64,000 bases of DNA from assembly GCA_021805565.1 (NCBI GenBank), contig JAJZFA010000005.1, positions 1 to 64,000 of the forward strand, in the 5' to 3' direction. Source of the DNA: Pseudomonadota bacterium. Lineage in GTDB: Bacteria > Pseudomonadota > Alphaproteobacteria > Acetobacterales > Acetobacteraceae. Each line of letters opens with the position of its first letter. Within the stretch, counting starts at the first letter, position 1. Both the position numbers and the translations under genes were made by a program. The notes under the pieces are model-generated. The model was not told where the DNA came from, made no database searches, and saw nothing but the letters and a program-made list of their open reading frames with translations. Positions 25,228 through 33,535 of this stretch are shown here, piece after piece.

Positions 25228-27312
25228 ATGAACACTCCCGCCGGCATACAACCGCCCGGCACCGACATCGCCGCGACGTTGCAACAAGCGTATGCGTTCT
25301 GGAACGCCGGCAACGCCCATCAGGCCGAAATCGCGTGCCGGCAGGTGCTCGGGGCGTGGCCCGGACAAAGCGACGCATCGCATTTGATGGGCCTGATGGC
25401 GCACGCCCAGGGCAATACCGGCCTCGCCATCGATTACTTGCGCACAGCCTGCCAGGCCCCCCAGGCACCCGCGATCTATTACAGCAACCTCGCCGAAATG
25501 TGCCGCCAGAACGGCCTGCTCGCCGAAGCCGAGGACATGGGCCACCGCGCCGTCGCGCTAGATCCGCTGATGGGCGGCGCCTGGAACAACCTCGGTATTA
25601 TCTTGCAAGAAATGAACAAGCTGGAGGAAAGCCGCCAGTGTCTCGAACGGGCGCTGGCGCTGGAGCCGGAAAATCCCCAGGCGCACAACAACCTCGGCAA
25701 CACCTGCAAGCGCCTCGGCCTGATGGAAGCGGCGGAACACCACTGGACCCAGGCCATCGCGCTGCGTCCGGATTACGCCGATGTTTACAGCAACCTTGCC
25801 AACCTGCTAACCGAACGCAACGAATTCGTTCGGGCACGCGCGGCGGCGGAACGCGCGATCGCGCTGAATCCGCGGCTGGCCGACGCCTATATCAATCTGG
25901 CCGGCGTGGAATCGGCCGCCCACGCTTACCATGCCGCCCTGCGCCCGCTGCGTACGCTGCTCGACTTTGCCCCCGGTCATGTCGGCGCCCTGGCCGCGCT
26001 CGCGCAGACGCTGAAGGAACTGAACGACCTCGGCGCGGCGGTGCAGGCCGCCGGCCGAGCGGTCGCGCTGGCTCCGCTGAACGCGGAGGCCCACAACGCG
26101 CTGGGCATCGTGTTGCAGGCCCAAGACGAACAGGAAGCGGCCGCCGCCGCCTTCGCGCGGGCCGCCGAATTGCCCGGCACGATGCGGGAACAGGCGCTGA
26201 TCAACCAGGCCAATTTGCATGTGGAATTCGGCCGCATCGACACCGCCGAGGCCCTCTTCGCCCACATCCTCACCGAATTTCCCCGCTCGGTCCCCGCGTG
26301 CTTCGGGCTGGCGAACCTGCGCCGGCGGCCGCCGGACGATCCGGTGATCGATCGCATGCGCATCTTGCTGGAAACGGACCGCACCCTGTCCCCGAACAAC
26401 CTGACCCGGTTGCATTTTGGCCTGGGCAAGGCCTTGCTCGACGCGGGCGACAGCGAACAGGCCTTCCGGCACCTGAACGAGGGCAACCGCCTGAAGCGCG
26501 CGACCATCGGCTACGACGCCGATGGCGTCACGCGGTGGATGCGCGAGATCGCCGCGGCCTATCCCGCCGCATCGTCCGGCGTTGTACCGCCGCCCGCCCG
26601 TACTGGCGTCCAGCCGGTCTTCGTCCTCGGCATGCCCCGATCCGGAACCACGCTGATCGAGCAGATTCTCGCGTCCCACCCGTCGGTTCACGGCGCCGGC
26701 GAGTTGGTCTATATGCAGCGTGCCGTCGATGAAGCCGAACCGTTTCCCGCCGCTGCCGCCGGCCTGTCCGCGGATCGCCTTGCCGCGGCCGGCGCGGCGT
26801 ATCTGGACCAGGTTGGTTCGCTGGCGAACGGAAAGCCGTTCGTTATCGACAAGATGCCGTCGAATTTCCTGTATATTGGCCTGATCCGCCAAATCCTGCC
26901 GCACGCCCGGATTATTCATTGCCGCCGCGATCCGGTGGACACGTGCCTGTCGTGCTACAGCCAACTTTTCGGCGGCGAGCAGACCTTTACGTACGACCAG
27001 ACCGAACTAGGTCGTTTCTATCGCGATTACGACGTGCTGATGCAGCACTGGCGATCGTTTTTGCCGGCCGAGGATTTCATCGAGGTCGAATACGAAGCCG
27101 TCGTGGACGATTACGAACGCGAGGCCCGCCGCCTGGTGGCCTTTCTGGGCCTGCCTTGGGACGATGCGTGCCTGAGTTTCCACCGCACCGAACGCGCCAT
27201 CCGCACCGCGAGCGTCACGCAGGTCCGCCAGCCGATCTATCGCCATGCCGCCCGCCGCTGGCGCCGGCACGCCGCGCAGCTTCAACCGTTGCTGACCGCG
27301 CTCGGCCTGTAA
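25228..27312 (+). CDS. TPR-repeat protein with C-terminal sulfotransferase domain
   Basis: This 694-aa protein has an N-terminal array of about nine to ten TPR units (residues about 10-400; for example the unit AHNNLGNTCKRLGLMEAAEHH) and a sulfotransferase domain (PF13469). The PAPS 5'-phosphosulfate loop is VFVLGMPRSGTTLIEQIL near residue 465-482, and the 3'-phosphate-binding part is IIHCRRDPVDTCLSCYSQ. It likely sulfates a protein, glycan or lipid, with the TPR part binding the acceptor or a partner. The start is ATG 25228 (MNTPAGIQPP). It neighbours the giant surface protein gene divergently, which makes a cell-surface acceptor an attractive but unproven idea. Confidence 0.85.
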   Translation: MNTPAGIQPPGTDIAATLQQAYAFWNAGNAHQAEIACRQVLGAWPGQSDASHLMGLMAHAQGNTGLAIDYLRTACQAPQAPAIYYSNLAEMCRQNGLLAEAEDMGHRAVALDPLMGGAWNNLGIILQEMNKLEESRQCLERALALEPENPQAHNNLGNTCKRLGLMEAAEHHWTQAIALRPDYADVYSNLANLLTERNEFVRARAAAERAIALNPRLADAYINLAGVESAAHAYHAALRPLRTLLDFAPGHVGALAALAQTLKELNDLGAAVQAAGRAVALAPLNAEAHNALGIVLQAQDEQEAAAAAFARAAELPGTMREQALINQANLHVEFGRIDTAEALFAHILTEFPRSVPACFGLANLRRRPPDDPVIDRMRILLETDRTLSPNNLTRLHFGLGKALLDAGDSEQAFRHLNEGNRLKRATIGYDADGVTRWMREIAAAYPAASSGVVPPPARTGVQPVFVLGMPRSGTTLIEQILASHPSVHGAGELVYMQRAVDEAEPFPAAAAGLSADRLAAAGAAYLDQVGSLANGKPFVIDKMPSNFLYIGLIRQILPHARIIHCRRDPVDTCLSCYSQLFGGEQTFTYDQTELGRFYRDYDVLMQHWRSFLPAEDFIEVEYEAVVDDYEREARRLVAFLGLPWDDACLSFHRTERAIRTASVTQVRQPIYRHAARRWRRHAAQLQPLLTALGL

Positions 27313-27369
27313 CGCAGGCTGGGCGGGTGATCGCGGAAATGAGCGAATCGCGAGCCAAGGCGGGATCCG

Positions 27370-28737
27370 CTATTCCGCTGCCTTCGCCAGATCGGTGGTG
27401 CGTGTGCGCGTCCGCAGCGTCACGAATTCCTCCGCCGCCGTCGGATGAATGCCGATGGTGCGGTCGAAATCCGCCTTGGTCGCCCCCATGACCACGGCGA
27501 TGGCGATACCCTGGATGATTTCGGCCGCGTCCTCGCCCAGCATGTGCGCACCGACGACTTTTTGCGTGGCCTTGTCCACCACCAGCTTCATGGTTGTCTT
27601 GCGGCCGCGACCCGACAAATTGTGCCGCATCGGGGTGAACCGCGTCAGATAGATATCGACCGGCCCCAGCGCACTGGCCTGTTCCTCGGTCAGCCCCACC
27701 GAAGCGACGGGCGGGGTGGTGAACACCGCTGACGGAATGTTCCGCAGCGATACCGTTCGCGGGTTATCGCCGAACAGCGAGTCAGCCAGCGCATGGCCTT
27801 CGGCGGTGGCGACCGGCGTTAAATTCACCCGGTCGGTCACGTCGCCCATGGCGTAGATGTGCGGCTGGCTGGTTCGCAACTGGTCATCGACCTGGATCGC
27901 ATTTTTCGCGTTCAGCGCAACGCCGGCCTTTTCCAGGCCAAGCCCCCCCACGTTGGCGCGCCGGCCGGTCGCGAAGAACACCAGATCGGTTGTCAGCGTG
28001 CGGCCGCCGCCGATCGACAGGACCCGGCGGTCGCCGGCGGCTTCCAGTTTCTCCGGTGTGGCGCCGGGATGCAGGATGATGCCCTGCGCCAATAACGCTT
28101 CGGCCATCGATTCGCGGATATCCTGGTCGAAACCGCGCAGCGGCAACGGCTGGCGATAGACCAGATGCACCTCGGCCCCCAGCGCGCGAAATATGCCGGC
28201 GAACTCGACGGCGATATAGCCCGACCCGACCATGACGATATGGCGCGGCATCGTCTTCAGAAAAAATGCGTCGTCCGAAACAATACCCAGGTCCGCTCCG
28301 GGAATATCCAGCCGTTCGGGGTAGCCGCCGGTGGCGATGACGATGTTTTCGGCGGTAATCCGCTTGCCTGCGATTTCAACGGTATGAGGATCGACGAACA
28401 CCGCCCGGCCGTCGAACACCGTCGCGCCGGCGCCGGTGAGCAGCTTGCGATAGATGCCTTCCAGCCGCCCGATCTCGCGGTCCTTGGCGGCAATCAGCTT
28501 GCCCCAGTCGTGCGAGTCCTTTTGGATTGTCCAGCCGAAGCCGATGGCATCGTCCGCCCAGGCGCCGTATTCGCCGGCCTGGACCAGCAGCTTCTTCGGC
28601 ACGCAGCCGATATTGACGCAGGTGCCGCCCCAGTGGCGTTCCTCGGCCACGCCCACGCGCGCGCCATGGCCGGCGGCGATACGCGCGCACCGCACGCCGG
28701 CCGAACCGCCGCCGATGACAAACAGGTCGAAATCCAT
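27370..28737 (-). CDS. gor: Glutathione-disulfide reductase
   Basis: This 455-aa flavoprotein disulfide reductase has an N-terminal FAD motif IGGGSAGVRCA, the redox-active pair Cys40/Cys45 in GGTCVNIGCVPKK, the NAD(P) motif VGSGYIAVEFA, and the C-terminal catalytic IGIHPTAAEEF. It reduces GSSG with NADPH in the cytoplasm. Alphaproteobacterial members share the short N-terminus seen here. ATG 28737 has AGAGGA upstream; the frame is open further upstream but runs into the tRNA-Leu region. It converges with the sulfotransferase gene, 57 bases away. Confidence 0.93.
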   Translation of the reverse strand: MDFDLFVIGGGSAGVRCARIAAGHGARVGVAEERHWGGTCVNIGCVPKKLLVQAGEYGAWADDAIGFGWTIQKDSHDWGKLIAAKDREIGRLEGIYRKLLTGAGATVFDGRAVFVDPHTVEIAGKRITAENIVIATGGYPERLDIPGADLGIVSDDAFFLKTMPRHIVMVGSGYIAVEFAGIFRALGAEVHLVYRQPLPLRGFDQDIRESMAEALLAQGIILHPGATPEKLEAAGDRRVLSIGGGRTLTTDLVFFATGRRANVGGLGLEKAGVALNAKNAIQVDDQLRTSQPHIYAMGDVTDRVNLTPVATAEGHALADSLFGDNPRTVSLRNIPSAVFTTPPVASVGLTEEQASALGPVDIYLTRFTPMRHNLSGRGRKTTMKLVVDKATQKVVGAHMLGEDAAEIIQGIAIAVVMGATKADFDRTIGIHPTAAEEFVTLRTRTRTTDLAKAAE

Positions 28738-28894
28738 GCGGGCAGTCCTCTTCTGTTGACGGTCAATGTGCGGCTTTGGGCGAAGTGGCGCAAGATTGAC
28801 CGAGCGACAGAGCGGGTTAAGGGGCGCGCGTCGGATGCCGGATTCGGAGACAGTCTGTCCGTCCCGGCGCCGGATCGGGGCGATCCCGCGGCCA

Positions 28895-28977
28895 TGCCCA
28901 CCGCCGGACTTGAACCGGCACGTCGTTTCCAACCGCGGATTTTAAGTCCGCTGCGTCTACCATTCCGCCAGGCGGGC
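28895..28977 (-). tRNA. tRNA-Leu (anticodon UAA)
   Basis: Read on the minus strand, it has a 7-bp acceptor stem GCCCGCC/GGTGGGC with one G-U pair and discriminator A. The D-arm contains TGGCGGAATGGTAGACGC. The anticodon loop CTTAAAA gives UAA on a GCGGA/TCCGC stem. A long class II variable arm follows, and the T-arm is GCCGGTTCAAGTCCGGC. CCA is not encoded. It is about 83 nt long and lies upstream of gor on the same strand. Confidence 0.95.
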
Positions 28978-29371
28978 AAGGCCGGCACGTTCTACCGGCG
29001 TCAGGGCGGACAGACCAGACCTATCGTCCGCCAGCCAGGCCCAAACGTGTATGAAATCGCCGCGCCGCTTCCGCATGTCATCAGGCCGGCGACCTCGCGG
29101 GCGCATGTGTCAGATGACCGACATTGCGAAACACGCAAGCAAAGCTGGCAAAAATGACTTGCAACCACCGTGACCAGCGGCGAAGGCTGGCAAGGCTCTC
29201 GCGCCGACGCCCGGCATGGCCACCGACGGTAGAACATCGCTCTGAGCGACGCATTCATGCAGGTGCCAAACCACCAGGAACAGAGACATTGTCCGCTGGA
29301 TTGCTTCCGATTATATCCAGTTGCGGACAACGCATTTCATCCAGTGTGGCGGGACGGCGTCCAATCGCTGG
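28978..29371. other. Intergenic region downstream of the acyltransferase gene, no gene seen
   Basis: About 390 bases lie between tRNA-Leu and the acyltransferase stop. Short open frames exist on both strands but have neither a ribosome site nor a recognisable sequence. No integrase remnant or obvious direct repeat of the tRNA 3' end was found by eye. Confidence 0.4.
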
Positions 29372-30460
29372 TCACGGGTGGAACGGCGAAGCCGCCGGGT
29401 CCTCTGGCGACGCTTCCCTAAACGCGATCCGCACGGCACGTCGCAGGGATTTGCCCAGCACCATGCCAGGGCGCTCGATCATCGTGTGCGCGCCCCAGGC
29501 GATCGCAAGCGAACCCAGGAAAAATACTGGCCCGGCGTGCCATCCGTGCAGGTAATGCGTCGCGACAGGAATCAGCGGATAATGAAGCAAATAAAGCGGA
29601 AAGGCGACCGCACCGATATATTGAAGCCATCGCGCGGACAATACGTCGCCGACGCGGCGATCCGTTACCGCGGCCATTACAATGACCGTCCAGGCGGCGC
29701 CATGGAGGGACAAAAGGACGCAAACCGTGGCCGCGGGCACGTTAAAGATCGAGACGCCAAAAATACCGGCGAAGACAGACGGCAACGTCAAGATCGTAAA
29801 AAGGGTGGCTACCGCCGCCCACCAGAGGCCGAACGGAGCACGGCCGCGATAAAGCGATAGAGCAGCGGCCGTTCCACACAGGAATGCGGGCAAGTAGGGA
29901 AAAAGTCCGATCGTGTTGCCGCCGTCGCTCTCCAGGGTGTCGGATCGAGACCAAAAAGTAATGAGCGATGCGGCGCCCAGGCAGACAAAGATACTGGCGT
30001 CCGGGTGCCGACGGAAGAGCCAGCTCACGATAACGATGCAGGGTAGAGCGAGGTAGAATTTCATCTCCACGGGAATTGTCCAGAAATGGCCGATTCCTTC
30101 CCGCAGCATCAGATGAGCCACCGCCCGATGCCAGGTAAAGGCGCCCAAATAGGCGTAGCCAGCAAGCACGGTGGCATAGAGCGGGAAGATGCGAAAAAGG
30201 CGGGCCAAACCATAGTCGGCCAGAAAAAGGCAGGTTAACCGGCGATCGATCGCCTGTTTGTACATCTGAGTGGTTAGAAGAAACGCACTCAGAACAAAAA
30301 AGAGCCATACACCGATCTGACCGGACGCGCTCGCGTCGATGCCAGGGATAATGGGCATTCCCGCACTGCTCGCATGCGAGAAGACGACGAATAGCGCGGC
30401 AATACCGCGCAACCCGTCCAGCGCCGGCTGGCGATCGTCGCGAAAATGCTTCGTCGTCAT
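29372..30460 (-). CDS. Acyltransferase 3 family membrane protein (OafA/YrhL-like)
   Basis: This roughly 362-aa integral membrane protein is of the Acyl_transf_3 type and would O-acetylate or acylate a surface sugar or lipid. It begins with the family signature PALDGLRGIAALFVVFSHAS, carries IGVWLFFVLSAFLLT, and continues with about ten hydrophobic helices. An extracytoplasmic-to-membrane R/K-rich C-terminus follows. The start is ATG 30460 (MTTKHFRDD); GTG 30478 is an alternative. The gene is somewhat poorer in GC than its neighbours and sits between tRNA-Leu and a palindrome-rich spacer, compatible with acquisition by transfer. Confidence 0.8.
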   Translation of the reverse strand: MTTKHFRDDRQPALDGLRGIAALFVVFSHASSAGMPIIPGIDASASGQIGVWLFFVLSAFLLTTQMYKQAIDRRLTCLFLADYGLARLFRIFPLYATVLAGYAYLGAFTWHRAVAHLMLREGIGHFWTIPVEMKFYLALPCIVIVSWLFRRHPDASIFVCLGAASLITFWSRSDTLESDGGNTIGLFPYLPAFLCGTAAALSLYRGRAPFGLWWAAVATLFTILTLPSVFAGIFGVSIFNVPAATVCVLLSLHGAAWTVIVMAAVTDRRVGDVLSARWLQYIGAVAFPLYLLHYPLIPVATHYLHGWHAGPVFFLGSLAIAWGAHTMIERPGMVLGKSLRRAVRIAFREASPEDPAASPFHP

Positions 30461-30499
30461 ACCGTTCTGTCGCCCCACGTCGCGTTACGACTAATGAAC

Positions 30500-30528
30500 T
30501 GCCCGATCGAACGCAAGTCGATCGGGCA
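30500..30528. repeat. Perfect inverted repeat TGCCCGATCGA/TCGATCGGGCA
   Basis: The 11-bp arms at 30500-30510 and 30518-30528 are perfectly complementary around a 7-nt loop. It lies just upstream of the acyltransferase gene. Its arms match the TGCCCGA...TCGGGCA family seen at 1561-1661 and 14241-14282. Confidence 0.75.
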
Positions 30529-30624
30529 TCCCCAGACGCCCGGCATGGGATTGTTCAGGCCCTACCGGAGGCCTTCATGCACCCCGGTCTCGACATATTC
30601 GGAGGCTGGAGCCGAATCGTTTCG

Positions 30625-30648
30625 TTGTTGCCGCGATCGCGGCAACAA
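30625..30648. repeat. Perfect 24-bp palindrome around CCGCGATCGCGG
   Basis: TTGTTG-CCGCGATCGCGG-CAACAA at 30625-30648 is a perfect palindrome. It lies downstream of the double-ACT gene (minus strand), so it may serve as a terminator hairpin or protein-binding site. The 12-bp core recurs at 36913-36924. Confidence 0.75.
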
Positions 30649-30684
30649 GGACCGCCCGAATCGGATGGCAAGGGACGAACGGGC

Positions 30685-31197
30685 CTACCCCTCCGCCACC
30701 GGGTGAACATCGACCATTAGTTCGTTCCCCAGCCGCTCCAGCCCCGCGCGCATCGCGTCCACCGCGGCCGGTCCCGGCGCGCGCACCGTCGCCGTCACCC
30801 GGAACAGCGCCTCGCCGCTGAACGATCCGCTGGCCACGCCGGTCGTCAGTTCCTCGATATTCACGCCATTTTCGGCCAGCACCTGGGTCACATCGCGCAC
30901 GATACCCGGCCGGTCGTTGCCGACAACCTCCAGCGACAGGGCCGGCGCGGCAACCCCGACCGGCGGGCCGGCTTCGCCGCTTTGGACCACGATCCGCAGG
31001 CCCTGGCTTTCCAGCGCACGCAGGTCGTCCAGCAGCGAGTCCGGCGCATCGACCAGCACGATCCCGGCGAACTGCCCGGCCAACCGAGCCATGCGGCTTT
31101 CCAGCCAACTGCCGCCGGCCGCGGCCACGGCCCCGGACAATGCCCGCACCAACCCCGGACGATCCGGGCCGACGACAGTCAGGATCAGCGAAGCCAT
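30685..31197 (-). CDS. Double ACT-domain protein, GcvR-like
   Basis: This 170-aa protein consists of two ACT domains (about residues 1-75 and 86-165). The first begins LILTVVGPDRPGLVRALSGAV and the second LSLEVVGNDRPGIVRDVTQVL. This is the architecture of the glycine-cleavage-system repressor GcvR and related amino-acid-sensing proteins. No catalytic domain is present. ATG 31197 has GAGGA about ten bases upstream; the frame is open further upstream but with no signal. It is divergent from hisD, with about 195 bases between. GcvR function in alphaproteobacteria is not established, so I give no symbol. Confidence 0.8.
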   Translation of the reverse strand: MASLILTVVGPDRPGLVRALSGAVAAAGGSWLESRMARLAGQFAGIVLVDAPDSLLDDLRALESQGLRIVVQSGEAGPPVGVAAPALSLEVVGNDRPGIVRDVTQVLAENGVNIEELTTGVASGSFSGEALFRVTATVRAPGPAAVDAMRAGLERLGNELMVDVHPVAEG

Positions 31198-31392
31198 GGC
31201 AAGTCTGTCCTCGTTCCAGCGACAGGATCCAATACCGGCAACCGCGATAGCGGACCAGCCCAGTCTGCAGATCTCGATTTGGATTGACGGTTCCGCGCAG
31301 GCGGCTTTATCCGGATCGCAATAGCCGATGACGGGCCGTCCGACATCGGCTATGGGACGTTCGATGACCCAAGCAGTGTGTTCCCCACTCCG

Positions 31393-32679
31393 ATGATCCG
31401 GCTTTCCACGGCCGATGCCGGCTTCGACTCCGCCTTTGCCGGGCTTTTGTCGCAGGCGCGCGAAACCACCGAAGCGGTGGATCGGACTGTCGCGGACATC
31501 GTCGCCGCGGTGCGTTCCGACGGGGACCAGGCCGTTATCGCCTATACCGCCCGCTTCGATCGCCAAACACTAACCGCCGCCCGACTGCGGATTTCGACGG
31601 ATGAAATCGATGCGGCGGTGGCGTCCATCCCCGCCGGTCTGGCGGCCGCGCTCGATCTGGCCGCCACCCGGATCGAGGCGTTTCACCGGGCGCAACTGCC
31701 CACCGATCTGCGGATGACCGACGCCGCGGGTGTAACGATGGGCATGCGCTGGACGGCACTCGATGCGGTTGGGCTGTATGTGCCCGGCGGCAAGGCGGCG
31801 TATCCGTCGTCGGTGCTGATGAACGCAATTCCCGCACGCTCGGCGGGCGTGTCGCGGATCGCGATGTGCGTGCCAACGCCGGACGGCGTTCTGAATCCGC
31901 TGGTTCTGGCGGCGGCCCGGCGCGCGGGGGTTAGCGAAATCTACCGGATCGGCGGCGCGCAGGCCATCGCGGCGCTGGCCTATGGTACCGCCAGCATTCC
32001 AGCGGTGGACCGCATCGTCGGGCCGGGTAACGCCTATGTGGCCGAGGCCAAGCGCCAGGTGTTCGGACGGGTCGGGATCGACAACATCGCCGGACCGTCG
32101 GAAGTGGTGGTGCTGGCCGACGCCGATAACGACCCAAGGCGCATCGCGGTCGATCTGTTGGCCCAGGCGGAACACGATGAGGCCGCGCAATCCATCCTGA
32201 TCACCGACGACGCGGCATTCGCGGACGCGGTGGCGGCAGCGGTGCTGGCCGAATTGCCCACGCTGCCCCGTTCGGCCATCGCCGGGGCAAGCTGGACCAC
32301 GCACGGCGCGATCATTTTGGTCCAGGACTGGACCCAGGCCGTCGCACTGGTCGATCGGCTGGCACCGGAACATCTGCAACTGATGCTGCGCGATCCAGAA
32401 ACGGTATTCGCCAAGGTGCGCCACGCCGGGGCGGTGTTCCTCGGGCCGTTCTGTCCGGAAGCGGTGGGCGATTATGTGGCAGGCCCCAATCACGTGCTGC
32501 CAACCGGACGAACCGCACGGTTTGCGTCCGGCCTGTCGGTGTTCGATTTCCTGAAACGCACAACATTCGTGTCGGCGACACAAGCGGCACTTAATCAGGT
32601 GGGACCCGCCGCGGTGGCGCTGGCGGAAGCCGAGGGACTGCAGGCGCACGCACGCAGTATCGCGTTGCGCCTAGGCTGA
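31393..32679 (+). CDS. hisD: Histidinol dehydrogenase
   Basis: It catalyses the last two NAD-dependent oxidations of histidine synthesis (L-histidinol to L-histidine) in the cytoplasm; it is a Zn enzyme. The 428-aa length is normal. Diagnostic segments are GLYVPGGKAAYPSSVLMNA, VGPGNAYVAEAKRQVFG, IDNIAGPSEVVVLAD (with zinc/substrate residues) and LLAQAEHDEAAQSIL. C-terminal GPNHVLPTGRTARF is present. ATG 31393 is used; GTG 31378 is a possible upstream start. No other his genes are in the window, so the pathway is scattered. It converges with the MaoC-like gene, 7 bases away. Confidence 0.95.
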   Translation: MIRLSTADAGFDSAFAGLLSQARETTEAVDRTVADIVAAVRSDGDQAVIAYTARFDRQTLTAARLRISTDEIDAAVASIPAGLAAALDLAATRIEAFHRAQLPTDLRMTDAAGVTMGMRWTALDAVGLYVPGGKAAYPSSVLMNAIPARSAGVSRIAMCVPTPDGVLNPLVLAAARRAGVSEIYRIGGAQAIAALAYGTASIPAVDRIVGPGNAYVAEAKRQVFGRVGIDNIAGPSEVVVLADADNDPRRIAVDLLAQAEHDEAAQSILITDDAAFADAVAAAVLAELPTLPRSAIAGASWTTHGAIILVQDWTQAVALVDRLAPEHLQLMLRDPETVFAKVRHAGAVFLGPFCPEAVGDYVAGPNHVLPTGRTARFASGLSVFDFLKRTTFVSATQAALNQVGPAAVALAEAEGLQAHARSIALRLG

Positions 32680-32686
32680 CCCGGCG

Positions 32687-33535
32687 TCAGAAGGTTACTT
32701 CGGCGTCCATCGCCAGATGGCCGTCTGGGTTACGTGCCCACAGCGCGGCGCCGCCCTTGCCATCGGGGGCGCCATGCACCGAGAACGCGGCGATGTCGAA
32801 CAACGGACTGACCGCGCGAAACCGGAACGATTTGACCGGTTCGACGGTGTTCCGCCGCAACAGATCGATCAACAGCGTTGCGATCAGCGGGCCATGCACA
32901 ATCAGGCCAGGATAACCCTCGGTCTCCGTCACGTAACGCCGGTCGTAATGAATGCGGTGGCTGTTGAACGTCAGCGCGGAGTAACGAAACAGCAGCGCAT
33001 CGCTGGGCTGGATGTCGCGGTGCCAGACTGCGTCAGTGCGCACCGGACGGGGCGCGGCCGGTGCCTCCCCTGCCCCAGGCGCGTCGCGATAGACGATGTC
33101 GTGTTCCTCTTGCAGCGCCAACCCGTTTGCGCCGGAGATTTCATGCCGCACCAGCACGAAGCACAACGCGCCGTTGCGGCCCTGTTTGATCGTAACGTCT
33201 TGCACGGTGGAAACGCGGGTAATCGGTTCATCGACGCGTAACGGCTGGTGGAAGGTGAACCGCCCGCCGGCCCACATGCGGCGGGGCAACGGAACCGGGG
33301 GCAGGAAGCCGCCGCGCGCCGGATGGCCGTCCGGCCCCAGGATGGATTGTCGGGCGGTGGGAAGGAAATACAGCCAGTGCCACAAGGGCGGTAACGGGTC
33401 GCCGGCGGCGGGCGGCTGGTCGTCGCGGTCCAGCGTCGCCGACAGCGCCGCAACCGGAAAACGCGTGACCCGGTCGTGCAGGGTTTCCTGCCTGCCGATC
33501 CAGGATCGCAGCAGATCGACGTTCAATTCGGTCAT
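32687..33535 (-). CDS. MaoC/FAS1-like hydratase (HTD2, mesaconyl-C4-CoA hydratase type)
   Basis: This 282-aa protein of the double hot-dog HTD2/FAS1-like dehydratase group includes mesaconyl-C(4)-CoA hydratases. It carries LPRRMWAGGRFTFHQPLRV in the N-terminal hot-dog and, in the second, the MaoC-type LTFNSHRIHYDRRYV with the catalytic Asp/His region, then LIVHGPLIATLL. It should hydrate a C4-C5 enoyl-CoA. ATG 33535 overlaps the TGA of the upstream lyase gene (ATGA), indicating coupling and a common pathway. The specific substrate is not determined. Confidence 0.8.
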   Translation of the reverse strand: MTELNVDLLRSWIGRQETLHDRVTRFPVAALSATLDRDDQPPAAGDPLPPLWHWLYFLPTARQSILGPDGHPARGGFLPPVPLPRRMWAGGRFTFHQPLRVDEPITRVSTVQDVTIKQGRNGALCFVLVRHEISGANGLALQEEHDIVYRDAPGAGEAPAAPRPVRTDAVWHRDIQPSDALLFRYSALTFNSHRIHYDRRYVTETEGYPGLIVHGPLIATLLIDLLRRNTVEPVKSFRFRAVSPLFDIAAFSVHGAPDGKGGAALWARNPDGHLAMDAEVTF

